Of a stretch of DNA of 64,000 nt, positions 39,869 to 47,959 are shown one piece after another. Position numbers and translations under genes: made by a program. The DNA is from JACRLV01 sp045863555. GTDB taxonomy: Bacteria; Planctomycetota; Phycisphaerae; UBA1845; Fen-1342. The notes under the pieces were generated by a model. That model saw only the letters and a program-made list of their open reading frames with translations. It searched no databases and was not told the origin of the DNA. Each line of letters opens with the position of its first letter. The first letter of the stretch is position 1. The DNA is taken from assembly GCA_045863555.1 (NCBI GenBank), contig BTUU01000007.1, positions 62,001 to 126,000 of the forward strand. Reading direction: 5' to 3'.

Positions 39869-42226
39869 ATGCAACGACTTGGGGCGAGCGTGCCAAAGTC
39901 CGTCTATTCGCTGGCGTTCATCCTGCTGGCCGCGCTGGCCGCAATGTCGGCCCGGCCGGCCGCGGCCCAGGACCAGGCCGTCGACGGCATGGTCGTCAAG
40001 CGGGTCGAGTTTCAGGGGCTCAAGGCGATCTCCGAGGGGTTCGTCCGGCGGACGGTCAAGACGCGCGAGTCGCAGCCGTACGCCCGCACGCAGACCGAAG
40101 AGGACGTGCGCGAGCTGCTGAAGACGCGGAAGTTTCTCGATGTGCGGGCGCAGACGGCCGTCGAGGAGAACCAGGCCGTCGTCACGTTTCTCTTCCAGGA
40201 AAAGCCGGTCATTACGTCGGTCGAGATTGACGGGAACAAGGTCTTCACGGACGAGGAGCTGTTCAAGGAGCTGAGCTTCGCGGCCGGGAGCGTGCTCGAC
40301 CAGTTCGATGTCGATCGCGGGCGCGAGAACATCCTCCGCAAGTACAAGACGAAGGGGTACTACTTCGTCGAGGTCAAGCTGGACGAGCCGATGCTTCGCC
40401 AGGAGGCGCGGGTCGTCTACATCGTCACCGAGGGCCAGCGGGTTCGGGTCCGCAACATTCTATTTGAGGGCGTGCAGTCGTTCCCCGAGCCGCGGCTGAA
40501 GTTCATCGTCGGGACGAAGACGTATTTCCCGATTCTGAGCCCCGGGGCGTTCGACGAGGAACAGGCCGAGCGCGATGCGGGCGACATCCTCGCCTTTTAC
40601 CGCGGCGAGGGGTTTCTCGATGCGCGGGTGGGCTATCGGCCGGACTTCACCGACGTCGAGCGGACGCGGCTGAATCTCGTCTTTGTCGTGGAAGAGGGCA
40701 TCCGGTACCGGATCAAGGACTTCGCGGTCAGCGGCAACACGGTGTTCGACACCGACCGGGTGCTCGGCGTGAAGCTGATGCTCCCCGGCGACATCCTCCG
40801 CGAAGAAGCGGTGAAGCTCGACGTCAAGAAGGTCGAGGACCTCTACGGCGAGATCGGCTACGTCGATACGCGCGTCGAGGCGGTGTGGAAGTTCCTCGAT
40901 GAGCCCGGCCTCGTGACGCTGGAATTTCAGATCCGCGAATCGGAGCGGAACCGCTTCGGCCGGATCACGATCCGCGGCAACCAGCGGACGAAGGACGAGG
41001 TCGTGCGGCGCGAGCTGCGCTTCTACCCCGGCGAAGACTACAACACGCTGAAGGCCCGCGCGGCCGAGCAGCGGGTGCGCGAAACGGGCCTCTTCTCGAA
41101 GGCGACGATCACCCCACTGCCGCCGGCTCCGGACGGCGAACGCGAGGCGCTGGTGGAAGTCGAAGAGGCGCAGACGACGAATTTCATCATCGGCTTCGGC
41201 GTCAGCACGGATAATGGCTTCGGCGGCCGGATCGCGATCGAGAACCGGAATTTCGACCTGTTCGACTGGCCGCGGACGTGGGGCGAATTCTTCCGCGGCC
41301 AGGCATTTCGCGGCGACGGTCAGCGGGCAAAGATCGAGTTCGAGCCGGGCACGGAGGTCACGCGCTTCCGCATCGACTTTACGGAGCCGTACCTGTTCGA
41401 CAAGCCGCTGCGCTACGACCAGTCGCTCTATCTCTTCCAGCGCGACCGCGGCAGCTACCTGGAAGAACGAATCGGCTTCGTGCCCGCGATCAGCAAGCGC
41501 TTCGACACCGGGCTGCTGCGCGACTGGGCGGTCGAGGGCGCGCTGCGGGTCGAGGGAATCGAGATCTCCGACCTGCGCGATCTTGCGAGCAACCAGATCC
41601 GGGATGTGAAGGGCACCAGTTTCCTGACCAGCCTGAAGGGCACGATCGTGCACGACACGAGCGACAGCCGGTTCGTGCCGAGCCGCGGGCACCGCTTTAC
41701 GCTGGCGTGGGAACAGGTCGGAGCGCTGGGCGGCGACTACCATTTCGGCCGGCCGACGATCGGCTTCACGTGGTACAAGACGCTGCGGACGGACATCTTC
41801 GACCGCAAGAGCGTGCTGGCGCTGCGGGCGGACAGCGGGTACATCGTGGGCGATGCGCCGGTGTTTGAGCGGTTCTACGGCGGCGGGTTCGGGTCGATTC
41901 GCGGGTTCAGCTTCCGCGGCATCTCGCCCCGCGCGGGCATCTACAACGATCGCGTCGGCGGCGATTTCATCCTCCTGGCGGGCGGCGAGTATTCGTTCCC
42001 GCTCTATGCGGACACGTTCCGCGGCGTGACGTTCCTGGACATGGGAACGGTCGAGGAGGACATCGGCATCACCAAGTGGCGGGCGTCAATCGGTATCGGG
42101 CTGCGGATCAACCTGACCTTCCTCGGCAGCCCCGCACCGCTCGTGTTCGATTTCGGTTTCCCGATCTCGGAAGACCCGGCCGACGACAACCAGGTGTTCA
42201 ACTTCTCGTTCGGCGCATCGTTCTGA
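39869..42226 (+). CDS. bamA: Outer membrane protein assembly factor BamA
   Basis: 785 residues. BamA folds beta-barrel proteins into the outer membrane. A signal peptide (about 1-34, ending AAAQD) is followed by about five POTRA repeats; the segments VVKRVEFQGLKAISEGFVRR, ITSVEIDGNKVFTDEELFKE, YRIKDFAVSGNTVFDTDRVL and FGRITIRGNQRTKDEVV mark successive ones. The C-terminal Omp85 barrel (from about residue 430) has the characteristic loop motif GGGFGSIRGF and ends in an aromatic-type terminal strand (FNFSFGASF). This shows that the organism has a functional outer membrane. The kinase-like gene at 42240 follows 13 bases later. No skp/ompH or lpx genes are adjacent. Confidence 0.96.
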   Translation: MQRLGASVPKSVYSLAFILLAALAAMSARPAAAQDQAVDGMVVKRVEFQGLKAISEGFVRRTVKTRESQPYARTQTEEDVRELLKTRKFLDVRAQTAVEENQAVVTFLFQEKPVITSVEIDGNKVFTDEELFKELSFAAGSVLDQFDVDRGRENILRKYKTKGYYFVEVKLDEPMLRQEARVVYIVTEGQRVRVRNILFEGVQSFPEPRLKFIVGTKTYFPILSPGAFDEEQAERDAGDILAFYRGEGFLDARVGYRPDFTDVERTRLNLVFVVEEGIRYRIKDFAVSGNTVFDTDRVLGVKLMLPGDILREEAVKLDVKKVEDLYGEIGYVDTRVEAVWKFLDEPGLVTLEFQIRESERNRFGRITIRGNQRTKDEVVRRELRFYPGEDYNTLKARAAEQRVRETGLFSKATITPLPPAPDGEREALVEVEEAQTTNFIIGFGVSTDNGFGGRIAIENRNFDLFDWPRTWGEFFRGQAFRGDGQRAKIEFEPGTEVTRFRIDFTEPYLFDKPLRYDQSLYLFQRDRGSYLEERIGFVPAISKRFDTGLLRDWAVEGALRVEGIEISDLRDLASNQIRDVKGTSFLTSLKGTIVHDTSDSRFVPSRGHRFTLAWEQVGALGGDYHFGRPTIGFTWYKTLRTDIFDRKSVLALRADSGYIVGDAPVFERFYGGGFGSIRGFSFRGISPRAGIYNDRVGGDFILLAGGEYSFPLYADTFRGVTFLDMGTVEEDIGITKWRASIGIGLRINLTFLGSPAPLVFDFGFPISEDPADDNQVFNFSFGASF

Positions 42227-42239
42227 GGGAGACGCCGAG

Positions 42240-42866
42240 GTGGGCCCCAAGCTCTGCCCGCACATTATCCTCGAGGGCACGCGGCTCACGCATAAGACGG
42301 ACGTCGCCTTCGCGCTAAACGAGCATCCGCGCATCGTCGGCCCGCGGAAGTACCGGTATCACTCGCCCGTCATCTCGGCCGAATGGTGTGCGTTCACGAA
42401 CCGGCCGTGGGGCCGCGGACTCATCAATTTCGAGCCGGCCGAGCGGGAACGGGCGCTCGAGACGTATCGCACCTGGGTGCGGCTCTTCGAATTGCAGCGC
42501 TACTATTCCTGGATCATCGACCGGTTTCACGTATCGACCCGCGCGTACCAGATCGCGCACGGCGCCGACGTCGATTTCGGCTGGCTGGAAGACCGCCTGG
42601 CTGCCCTGAACTTCCGGCTCGTGTTCTGCACGCGGCGTCCGGAGACGTTCGCGGCGGCACGCGCGGAGAGACTCAAGGTCTCCGGAAACCCGCGCCAGTA
42701 TGACGAGCTCGAGCCGCTCGTGCAGGAGCAGGAACGCATCCGCGCCCTCGTCGCTGAATCGCGCCTGCGGACGCTGGAAATCGACGTTTCGGACGGGCGG
42801 ATTGCGCGAATCTGCGATGAAGTGGCGGACTGGCTGGCCGCGACGGGCGGGCTCTGCCAGGAATAG
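42240..42866 (+). CDS. Thymidylate-kinase-like P-loop protein with altered Walker A
   Basis: 208 residues, starting at GTG behind a GGGAGA site and 13 bases after bamA, so it is probably cotranscribed. It keeps landmarks of the dTMP-kinase/deoxynucleoside-kinase fold: strand-loop IILEGTRLTHKTD (Walker A region at residues 13-20) and SWIIDRFHVSTRAYQ, the DR motif followed by the S..AYQ helix. In the P-loop the last glycine is replaced by His (GTRLTHKT instead of GxxxxGK[ST]), with K19 and T20 retained. Substrate phosphorylation may be reduced or altered. Its link to outer-membrane assembly is only positional. Not a close match to the two kinase genes at 48 and 51 kb. Confidence 0.65.
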   Translation: MGPKLCPHIILEGTRLTHKTDVAFALNEHPRIVGPRKYRYHSPVISAEWCAFTNRPWGRGLINFEPAERERALETYRTWVRLFELQRYYSWIIDRFHVSTRAYQIAHGADVDFGWLEDRLAALNFRLVFCTRRPETFAAARAERLKVSGNPRQYDELEPLVQEQERIRALVAESRLRTLEIDVSDGRIARICDEVADWLAATGGLCQE

Positions 42867-42936
42867 TTCCTTCGGCGCGGTCCCCATTCGCGCTCGATTC
42901 TGCTACTCTCGCCGCTTTCGTGTGGAGGATCTCCCG

Positions 42937-44373
42937 ATGCGCCGTTGTTTCGCTTCGCTCGCCGCTGTCGCCTCGTGCTTCACCGCCCACGCCGCGTTCG
43001 CGCAGGCGCCGGCTTCCGCCCCGGCTGCACCGCTCGACACCGCCTATCGCGACGCCGCCGCGCGGATCATCGCTTCCGTGGAGAAGGGCAACGACGGCTG
43101 GCGGAAGCTGGAGCATCTCTGCCTGCGCATCGGCCACCGGCTCAGCGGCTCGGAATCACACACGCAGGCGCTGGAGTGGGCCCGGAAAACGCTGGAGGCC
43201 GACGGCCATGAGAACGTTCGAATCGACCCGGTCGAGGTGAGCCGCTGGGTGCGCGGCGAGGAATCGCTGGAGATGATCGAGCCGCGGCGCGCGCGGCTGG
43301 CGATGCTCGGGCTCGGCGGCTCCGTGGCGACGCCGCCCGAGGGGATCACGGCGGAGGTAGTCTCCGTCCCCGATCAGGATGCCCTGGCGGAGCTTGGGGA
43401 GGAGAAGATCAGGGGCAAGATCGTGCTCTTCGACGTTCCGATGTCGGGCGGCGGCGAGTCCCGGGGGAGCCGCTATGGCACAGCCGCCCGGTATCGCGGC
43501 ATGGGCGCGCGGTGGGCATCCGAATACGGGGCGGTGGCGGCGCTGGTCCGCTCCGCGACGACCCGCAGCCTGCGGACGCCCCACACCGGGGCGATGAACT
43601 ACTTCGAGGCGAAGGTTCGCATCCCGACGTGTTCGGTGTCGACGGAAGACGCCGAGATGATCACACGGCTCCAGGCGGCCGGGGTGACGGTCCGAGTCAC
43701 GCTGAAGATGAACGCGAAGACGGATGAAAAGCCCGCGCCGTCGGGGAACGTGATTGGGGAGCTGCGCGGCCGGGAGAGGCCCGAGGAAGTCGTGGTCATC
43801 GGAGGGCATATCGATTCCTGGGACGTGGGCCAGGGCGCCCACGACGACGGCGGCGGGTGCGTAACGATGATGGAGGCGCTGAACGTGCTGCGGAAGCTCG
43901 AGCTTCGGCCGCGGCGGACGATTCGCGTCGTGCTCTTCACGAACGAGGAGAACGGCCTGGCGGGCGGGCGCGACTACGCGAAGCGCTATGCGGATGTGCT
44001 GAAAGACCATGTCGCGGCGATCGAATCGGACAATGGGACGTTCGCGCTGCTGGGCATCGGGTGCACGATCGACGCAGCGCGGCGGGAGGCGGCGGACGCG
44101 CGGCTGAAGGAGATCCTGGAGCTGCTGAAACCGCTGGGGGCGGAGACGCTGGACGCGAGCGGAGGCGGGGCGGACATCGGGCCGATGCGCGACGCCGGCG
44201 TGCCGCTGCTGAGCCCGCGCGTCGACATGACGCATTACTTTGACTATCACCACACGGAGGCGGACACGCTCGACAAGGTGAATCCCGAGCATCTGAACAA
44301 GAAGATCGGGGCCATGGCGATCCTCTCGTACATTCTGGCGGACATGCCCGACCGGCTCGGCGATCCGCGCTGA
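42937..44373 (+). CDS. M28-family zinc aminopeptidase, exported
   Basis: 478 residues with a signal peptide (about 1-22). A PA (protease-associated) insert (about 110-240, IRGKIVLFDVPMSGGGESRG) sits inside the M28 catalytic domain, as in carboxypeptidase Q-like enzymes. The two-zinc site is intact: VVIGGHIDSWDVGQGAHDDG supplies His, Asp and bridging Asp; LFTNEENGLAG gives the catalytic and binding Glu pair; AAIESDNGTF supplies Asp; and YFDYHHTEADTLDKV the last His. It should cleave amino acids from peptides in the periplasm. The ATG at 42937 follows TGGAGGAT. It is convergent with the Xer recombinase gene. Confidence 0.93.
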   Translation: MRRCFASLAAVASCFTAHAAFAQAPASAPAAPLDTAYRDAAARIIASVEKGNDGWRKLEHLCLRIGHRLSGSESHTQALEWARKTLEADGHENVRIDPVEVSRWVRGEESLEMIEPRRARLAMLGLGGSVATPPEGITAEVVSVPDQDALAELGEEKIRGKIVLFDVPMSGGGESRGSRYGTAARYRGMGARWASEYGAVAALVRSATTRSLRTPHTGAMNYFEAKVRIPTCSVSTEDAEMITRLQAAGVTVRVTLKMNAKTDEKPAPSGNVIGELRGRERPEEVVVIGGHIDSWDVGQGAHDDGGGCVTMMEALNVLRKLELRPRRTIRVVLFTNEENGLAGGRDYAKRYADVLKDHVAAIESDNGTFALLGIGCTIDAARREAADARLKEILELLKPLGAETLDASGGGADIGPMRDAGVPLLSPRVDMTHYFDYHHTEADTLDKVNPEHLNKKIGAMAILSYILADMPDRLGDPR

Positions 44374-44417
44374 TTGACTTTCCCGTCGCCCGGCACGCAC
44401 GTCGGCCTGGAAAGGCA

Positions 44418-44443
44418 CAGCGCCGACCTTGCGGCCGGCGCTG
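44418..44443. terminator. Hairpin between convergent genes
   Basis: CAGCGCCG pairs with CGGCGCTG across a 10-base loop between the ends of the peptidase and recombinase genes. Possible bidirectional terminator, without T-runs. Confidence 0.4.
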
Positions 44444-44482
44444 CGGTGCTGATGAGCGTGTTCGCGATCGCCTGCGCGGCGG

Positions 44483-45445
44483 TTACGCGCGCGGGTGAGC
44501 CTTGTCGTATTCGTTCTTGATCGTGCTGCCGGTCAGGTGCGTGTAGATCTGGGTCGTGCTGAGGCTCTGATGGCCGAGCAACTCCTGCACGCTCCGCAGA
44601 TCGGCGCCGCGCTGGAGCATGTGCGTGGCGAAGCTGTGCCGGAGCGTGTGCGGGCTGACGGACAGGTCGAGGCCGGCTTCGAGCAGGTACTTGTCGAGCT
44701 TGCGGCGGACGCTGCGGGTGCTCAGGCGCTGGCCGTGCTTGTTGATGTAGAGGGCCTCGGCGTCGCGGCTTTCGGGTGCGCCGGCGCGGCGGAGATCGAG
44801 GTAGTGGAGGATGGCCTTCACGGCGCCGGGGCCGATCGGGATGACGCGCTCCTTCTTGCCCTTTCCGCGGACCTTCAGGACGTTCTGGCCCAGGTCCATG
44901 TCGCTTACGTTGATCGCGACCAGTTCGCTCACGCGGATACCGGTGGAGTAGAGCGTTTCGAGGATGGCGCGATCGCGGGCGCCGAGCATCGTGGTGGTGT
45001 CGCAGTTTGAGAAGAGCTTCTCGATCTGCTCAACCTCGAGATACTTGGGCAGCCGCTTGTCCTGCTTGGGGGTGCGGATCGTCGCCACCGGGTTTGCGGC
45101 CACGCGGCCGCGGCGGAGCAGGAATTTATAGAAGCTCCGCAGCGTCGCGAGCTTGCGGGCGACCGTGCTCTTGCAGTAGTTGTTGTCGCGCAGCTGCGAC
45201 ATGAACTCGCGGACGACGTCGGCGTCCACCCCGAGCATGCGCCGCTCGACTTCGCGCGGGTCGGCGGCCGCGCCATTGGCCGCGGGCTCACCCTTGCCCG
45301 GGCTGACGGGCAGGCGTCCGCTGGCGAGGTAGCCGCCGAACTGGTCGAGGTCGGCGGCATAGCAGCGGGCCGTGTGCGCGCTGAAGTGGCGTTCCGCCCT
45401 CAGGTAGTTGATGAACTGGTTGACGACGTGTTCCTGAGTGCTCAT
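44483..45445 (-). CDS. Tyrosine recombinase, XerC/XerD type
   Basis: 320 residues from the ATG ending at 45445 (an in-frame extension up to 45481 adds 12). The N-terminal SAM-like core-binding domain (INYLRAERHFSAHTARCYAA) has an insertion with Gly/Ala/Pro (about 54-78) that is not usual in XerC/D. The catalytic domain has all active residues: Arg in STGIRVSELVAI, Lys in RGKGKKERVIPI, HTLRHSFATHML (His-x-x-Arg), LGHQSLSTTQIYTHL (His and nucleophile Tyr). Such recombinases resolve chromosome dimers at dif; XerC versus XerD cannot be decided. The gene lies 71 bases downstream of the 70-residue gene in a coupled group of envelope genes, which is an odd context. Confidence 0.9.
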   Translation of the reverse strand: MSTQEHVVNQFINYLRAERHFSAHTARCYAADLDQFGGYLASGRLPVSPGKGEPAANGAAADPREVERRMLGVDADVVREFMSQLRDNNYCKSTVARKLATLRSFYKFLLRRGRVAANPVATIRTPKQDKRLPKYLEVEQIEKLFSNCDTTTMLGARDRAILETLYSTGIRVSELVAINVSDMDLGQNVLKVRGKGKKERVIPIGPGAVKAILHYLDLRRAGAPESRDAEALYINKHGQRLSTRSVRRKLDKYLLEAGLDLSVSPHTLRHSFATHMLQRGADLRSVQELLGHQSLSTTQIYTHLTGSTIKNEYDKAHPRA

Positions 45446-45516
45446 AGCCGTTTCGCTGATCGCTTCGTGCATCCGGTGCAAGGCACACCACCATTGATTC
45501 GTTTGACCATGGTCAG

Positions 45517-45729
45517 CTACTTCGCCGCCAGCGCTTCGGTGCGCTGCCCGACGCTCCTGCCCATCTGAAAACTCAGCACCGCCGCGTCATACCAGTCGAA
45601 GTCGCTGGCCGGGTCGTCCGCCAGCTCCACGAAGGCCGCGATGACTTCCGCCTCCTGGCCTTCATGGTAGGAGAAGACGAACGTCTGCCCGTCTCTCGAG
45701 AATTCGATGGTTCGCGGGTCCGTCTTCAT
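45517..45729 (-). CDS. Small hypothetical protein, translationally coupled
   Basis: 70 residues; no family recognised. Composition is acidic, with EFSRDGQTFVFSYHEGQEAE, a helix VIAAFVELADD, and DFDWYDAAVLSFQM. The ATG ends at 45729 and overlaps the TGA of the upstream lipoprotein gene (ATGA junction), the main reason for believing in this start over one further upstream in frame at 45807. Cytoplasmic, no signal peptide. It sits between a lipoprotein and the Xer recombinase. Confidence 0.68.
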   Translation of the reverse strand: MKTDPRTIEFSRDGQTFVFSYHEGQEAEVIAAFVELADDPASDFDWYDAAVLSFQMGRSVGQRTEALAAK

Positions 45730-46490
45730 CGGTTCGCCTCGTCGCTGGGTCCGGCTTCCCTGCCGTGATGAGCCCATGTTCTGAGAATCGACCGCATCGA
45801 CGACCACATTGAGTACCGAATAAACAGTTCCTGTGATTGAGTATGAACACGCCAGCCGAACGGCGTATTCCGCCCGTCCCGAGCGCCGTCGTCGTCGTAC
45901 TCGCGGATTTCCTCGAGCACGCGCGGATCAGCCGCGTTGAACGTGCGCTGAAACTGCACCGGTCCGCGCGCCGTCGTCACGGCCGCGGCGGGAGCGAAGT
46001 CCGTCGCGGTGCGGGAGGCGACGGTGGGGTCCACCGCGACGACAGTCGGGGCCGACTGGGTGAAATAGAGCTGTGCCGTGATGCCCAGGATCGGCGGGTC
46101 GTAGGGGCTGAACTCGGTCACGGCTACGACCAGCGTCGCATCCGCGCGAAGCTCTCGCGCCAGGTCGAGGGCATCCTCGGGGGATTCGACGCCGGGGCGC
46201 TGCATCAACTCCAGCGCGCCGAGCGTGCGATTCACCGGGATGACCGCGATATTCGGAAACGTGAGCAGTTCGGATGCCACCATATCCGTGACCCGCAGCG
46301 GATCCCAATCAACGCTGTTGCTCAAATTCAGCACCGGCGCGACGGCGATCGCGAGCGGCGGGTGTTGCGGATGGTGCTGGGTCTTCGCCGGGCGACTGAG
46401 CGCGCAGCCTGACAGGCTGACGGCGAATAACCCCACGACACAGAACATGAACAGCCCCCGCCGACCGGTGGCCACGGACTCAGGGATCAT
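45726..46490 (-). CDS. Lipoprotein of unknown function
   Basis: 254 residues with a clear lipoprotein signal: basic N-terminus (ATGRRG), hydrophobic core (LFMFCVVGLFAVSL) and lipobox SLSGC with C29. The mature part has an alpha/beta look similar to the CsgG/TolB-N-type nucleotide-free domains (PLAIAVAPVLNLSNSVDW, VASELLTFPNIAVIPVNRT, LARELRADATLVVAVTEF), which often form envelope assemblies. The C-terminus includes FIRYSMWSSMRSILRTW. The start is set by the signal peptide; the frame is open further upstream to 46601, immediately after the TolB-like gene. It is coupled to the next gene by an ATGA overlap. Confidence 0.78.
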   Translation of the reverse strand: MIPESVATGRRGLFMFCVVGLFAVSLSGCALSRPAKTQHHPQHPPLAIAVAPVLNLSNSVDWDPLRVTDMVASELLTFPNIAVIPVNRTLGALELMQRPGVESPEDALDLARELRADATLVVAVTEFSPYDPPILGITAQLYFTQSAPTVVAVDPTVASRTATDFAPAAAVTTARGPVQFQRTFNAADPRVLEEIREYDDDGARDGRNTPFGWRVHTQSQELFIRYSMWSSMRSILRTWAHHGREAGPSDEANR

Positions 46491-46605
46491 CCGCTCCGGT
46501 CGGCTTCGGCCGGGAGCCCAAAGCCGCTCGATTCTAGGACCGTAAGTCCCGACGGGTAAAGGGTTCCGGCCGATTTTCGGGAGCGATTTCGTCATTGGCA
46601 TCCGA

Positions 46606-47733
46606 CTAATGTCCACCCGCGTCCGCCGGCGCGTTCGCCTCTGCATGCGACATTTCCGCGCCGCGGCCCGCCGACGACGCGGTCGCCGAGCCGATGTTGT
46701 CGTCGCCGGGGACCGACCAGATGTTCTCGCTGCCGCCGAGCGTCGAGACGAAGTAGACCCGCCCCCCGGCCGCGAACGCCGGATTGAACGCCGGCGCACC
46801 GCCGTCGCTCAGTTTCCGCCGGACGCCGCTGAAGGTGTCGACGGTCCAGAGATCCGCGACGGTTTCTTCGGTCGCCGCGTCGCGCGGAACCGTGCTGTAG
46901 ACGATGACCCGGCCGTTGGGCGACCAGCGCGGGGCGATGCATGCGAAGTCGTCGCCGCTTGCGATTTCCGTCGGGAAACGCGCCTCTTCGCCGGTGATGT
47001 CGACGACCCAGACGCTGAACCAGCGCGTTCCGCGCTGGCGGGCCCGCTGGAACGCGAGCCGCTGCCCATCCGGCGACCAGGCGGGAAACAGACCATACGC
47101 GAGGAACCGCCGCACGCCCGGGCGGTCGAGCGCGAGCGACCAGATCTCCCACTGCTGCGAACGCGAACCCCAGACGCTGAATGCAACGCGGCGGCCGTCC
47201 GGCGACCAGCACGGCGCGATCTCATCGGCCCGGTCGCTTGTCACCTGGGTCAAGCCCGTGCCGTCACGGTTCACGAGCCAGACATCCCAATTTCCCGACC
47301 GATTGGAACAGAAGATGACACGCTCCCCGTCCGGGCTGAACTTCGGCTGCACGTCGTCGGCGGGATCGGCGGTCAGTTGAGTGATCGCAAAACCGTCGAC
47401 CGCCTTGAGGAAGATGTCCGGCCGGTCGTTGTGGTTTGTCGAGGCGTATGCAAGAACCTGACCGTCGCCGCTCAGATCGGGGTCGAAATCGCGTCCGATC
47501 TTCGAGAACGTGTGCTGCGTCACGTTTGCCAGGAGCCGGTCGGAGGTCGCGGCCGCGTCGCCGTCAAGCTCTCCGAACGGCGATACGGTCCGTGAGGTCT
47601 CCGGCCGGGCCGGCGTCTGCTCGGGCGGCGGAGGCGCGCTGGCGACCGCTCCCCGGCCGGCCGACGCCTGGCAGCCGGCGAGCGACGCGAGCAGGGTGAT
47701 TGCGAGGAAACCGGCGGCTTGGAGTCGACTCAT
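46606..47733 (-). CDS. TolB-like beta-propeller lipoprotein
   Basis: 375 residues. Lipobox LASLAGC with C21. After a Pro/Ala-rich linker comes a six-bladed propeller of WD40-like (TolB) repeats, each with the SPDG or equivalent turn: QPKFSPDGERVIFCSNRSGN, CWSPDGRRVAFSV, AWSPDGQRLAFQRAR and RWSPNGRVIVYST. TolB proper works with Pal and TolA in outer-membrane integrity and division; this protein is a lipoprotein and no tol/pal genes are near, so it is a relative rather than TolB itself. The start at 47733 follows TGAGGAA. First gene of a leftward group with the lipoprotein, the 70-residue protein and the Xer recombinase. Confidence 0.85.
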   Translation of the reverse strand: MSRLQAAGFLAITLLASLAGCQASAGRGAVASAPPPPEQTPARPETSRTVSPFGELDGDAAATSDRLLANVTQHTFSKIGRDFDPDLSGDGQVLAYASTNHNDRPDIFLKAVDGFAITQLTADPADDVQPKFSPDGERVIFCSNRSGNWDVWLVNRDGTGLTQVTSDRADEIAPCWSPDGRRVAFSVWGSRSQQWEIWSLALDRPGVRRFLAYGLFPAWSPDGQRLAFQRARQRGTRWFSVWVVDITGEEARFPTEIASGDDFACIAPRWSPNGRVIVYSTVPRDAATEETVADLWTVDTFSGVRRKLSDGGAPAFNPAFAAGGRVYFVSTLGGSENIWSVPGDDNIGSATASSAGRGAEMSHAEANAPADAGGH

Positions 47734-47883
47734 GGTTGCGTTCCTCAGCGAGTAGGCAGCGTGTTCACAATCCACCCGCTGTATCGGCCTGGGACCGGCG
47801 CGAATGCATTAGCGGTCGCGTTCACTCCTCTGCTTATCGGCTGATTCGCGGTCGCGTGCGAACCGGGGAATTGTTAAGGAACG

Positions 47884-47940
47884 ATGAAGGTGCGCAGGGA
47901 CTGCGCGTCGTGCCCGGCACGCCCGGCCGAGATAAGATGA
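47884..47940 (+). CDS. Possible 18-codon upstream ORF (leader peptide)
   Basis: ATG at 47884 preceded by TTAAGGAACG, a good ribosome-binding site, then 18 codons (MKVRRDCASCPARPAEIR) and a TGA ending 19 bases before the kinase gene. The peptide is Arg/Cys-rich, with CASC. It may be a coincidental short frame or a translated leader of the kinase/CHAD operon. Confidence 0.25.
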   Translation: MKVRRDCASCPARPAEIR

Positions 47941-47959
47941 AAGGACGCCTGAGGTGAAC

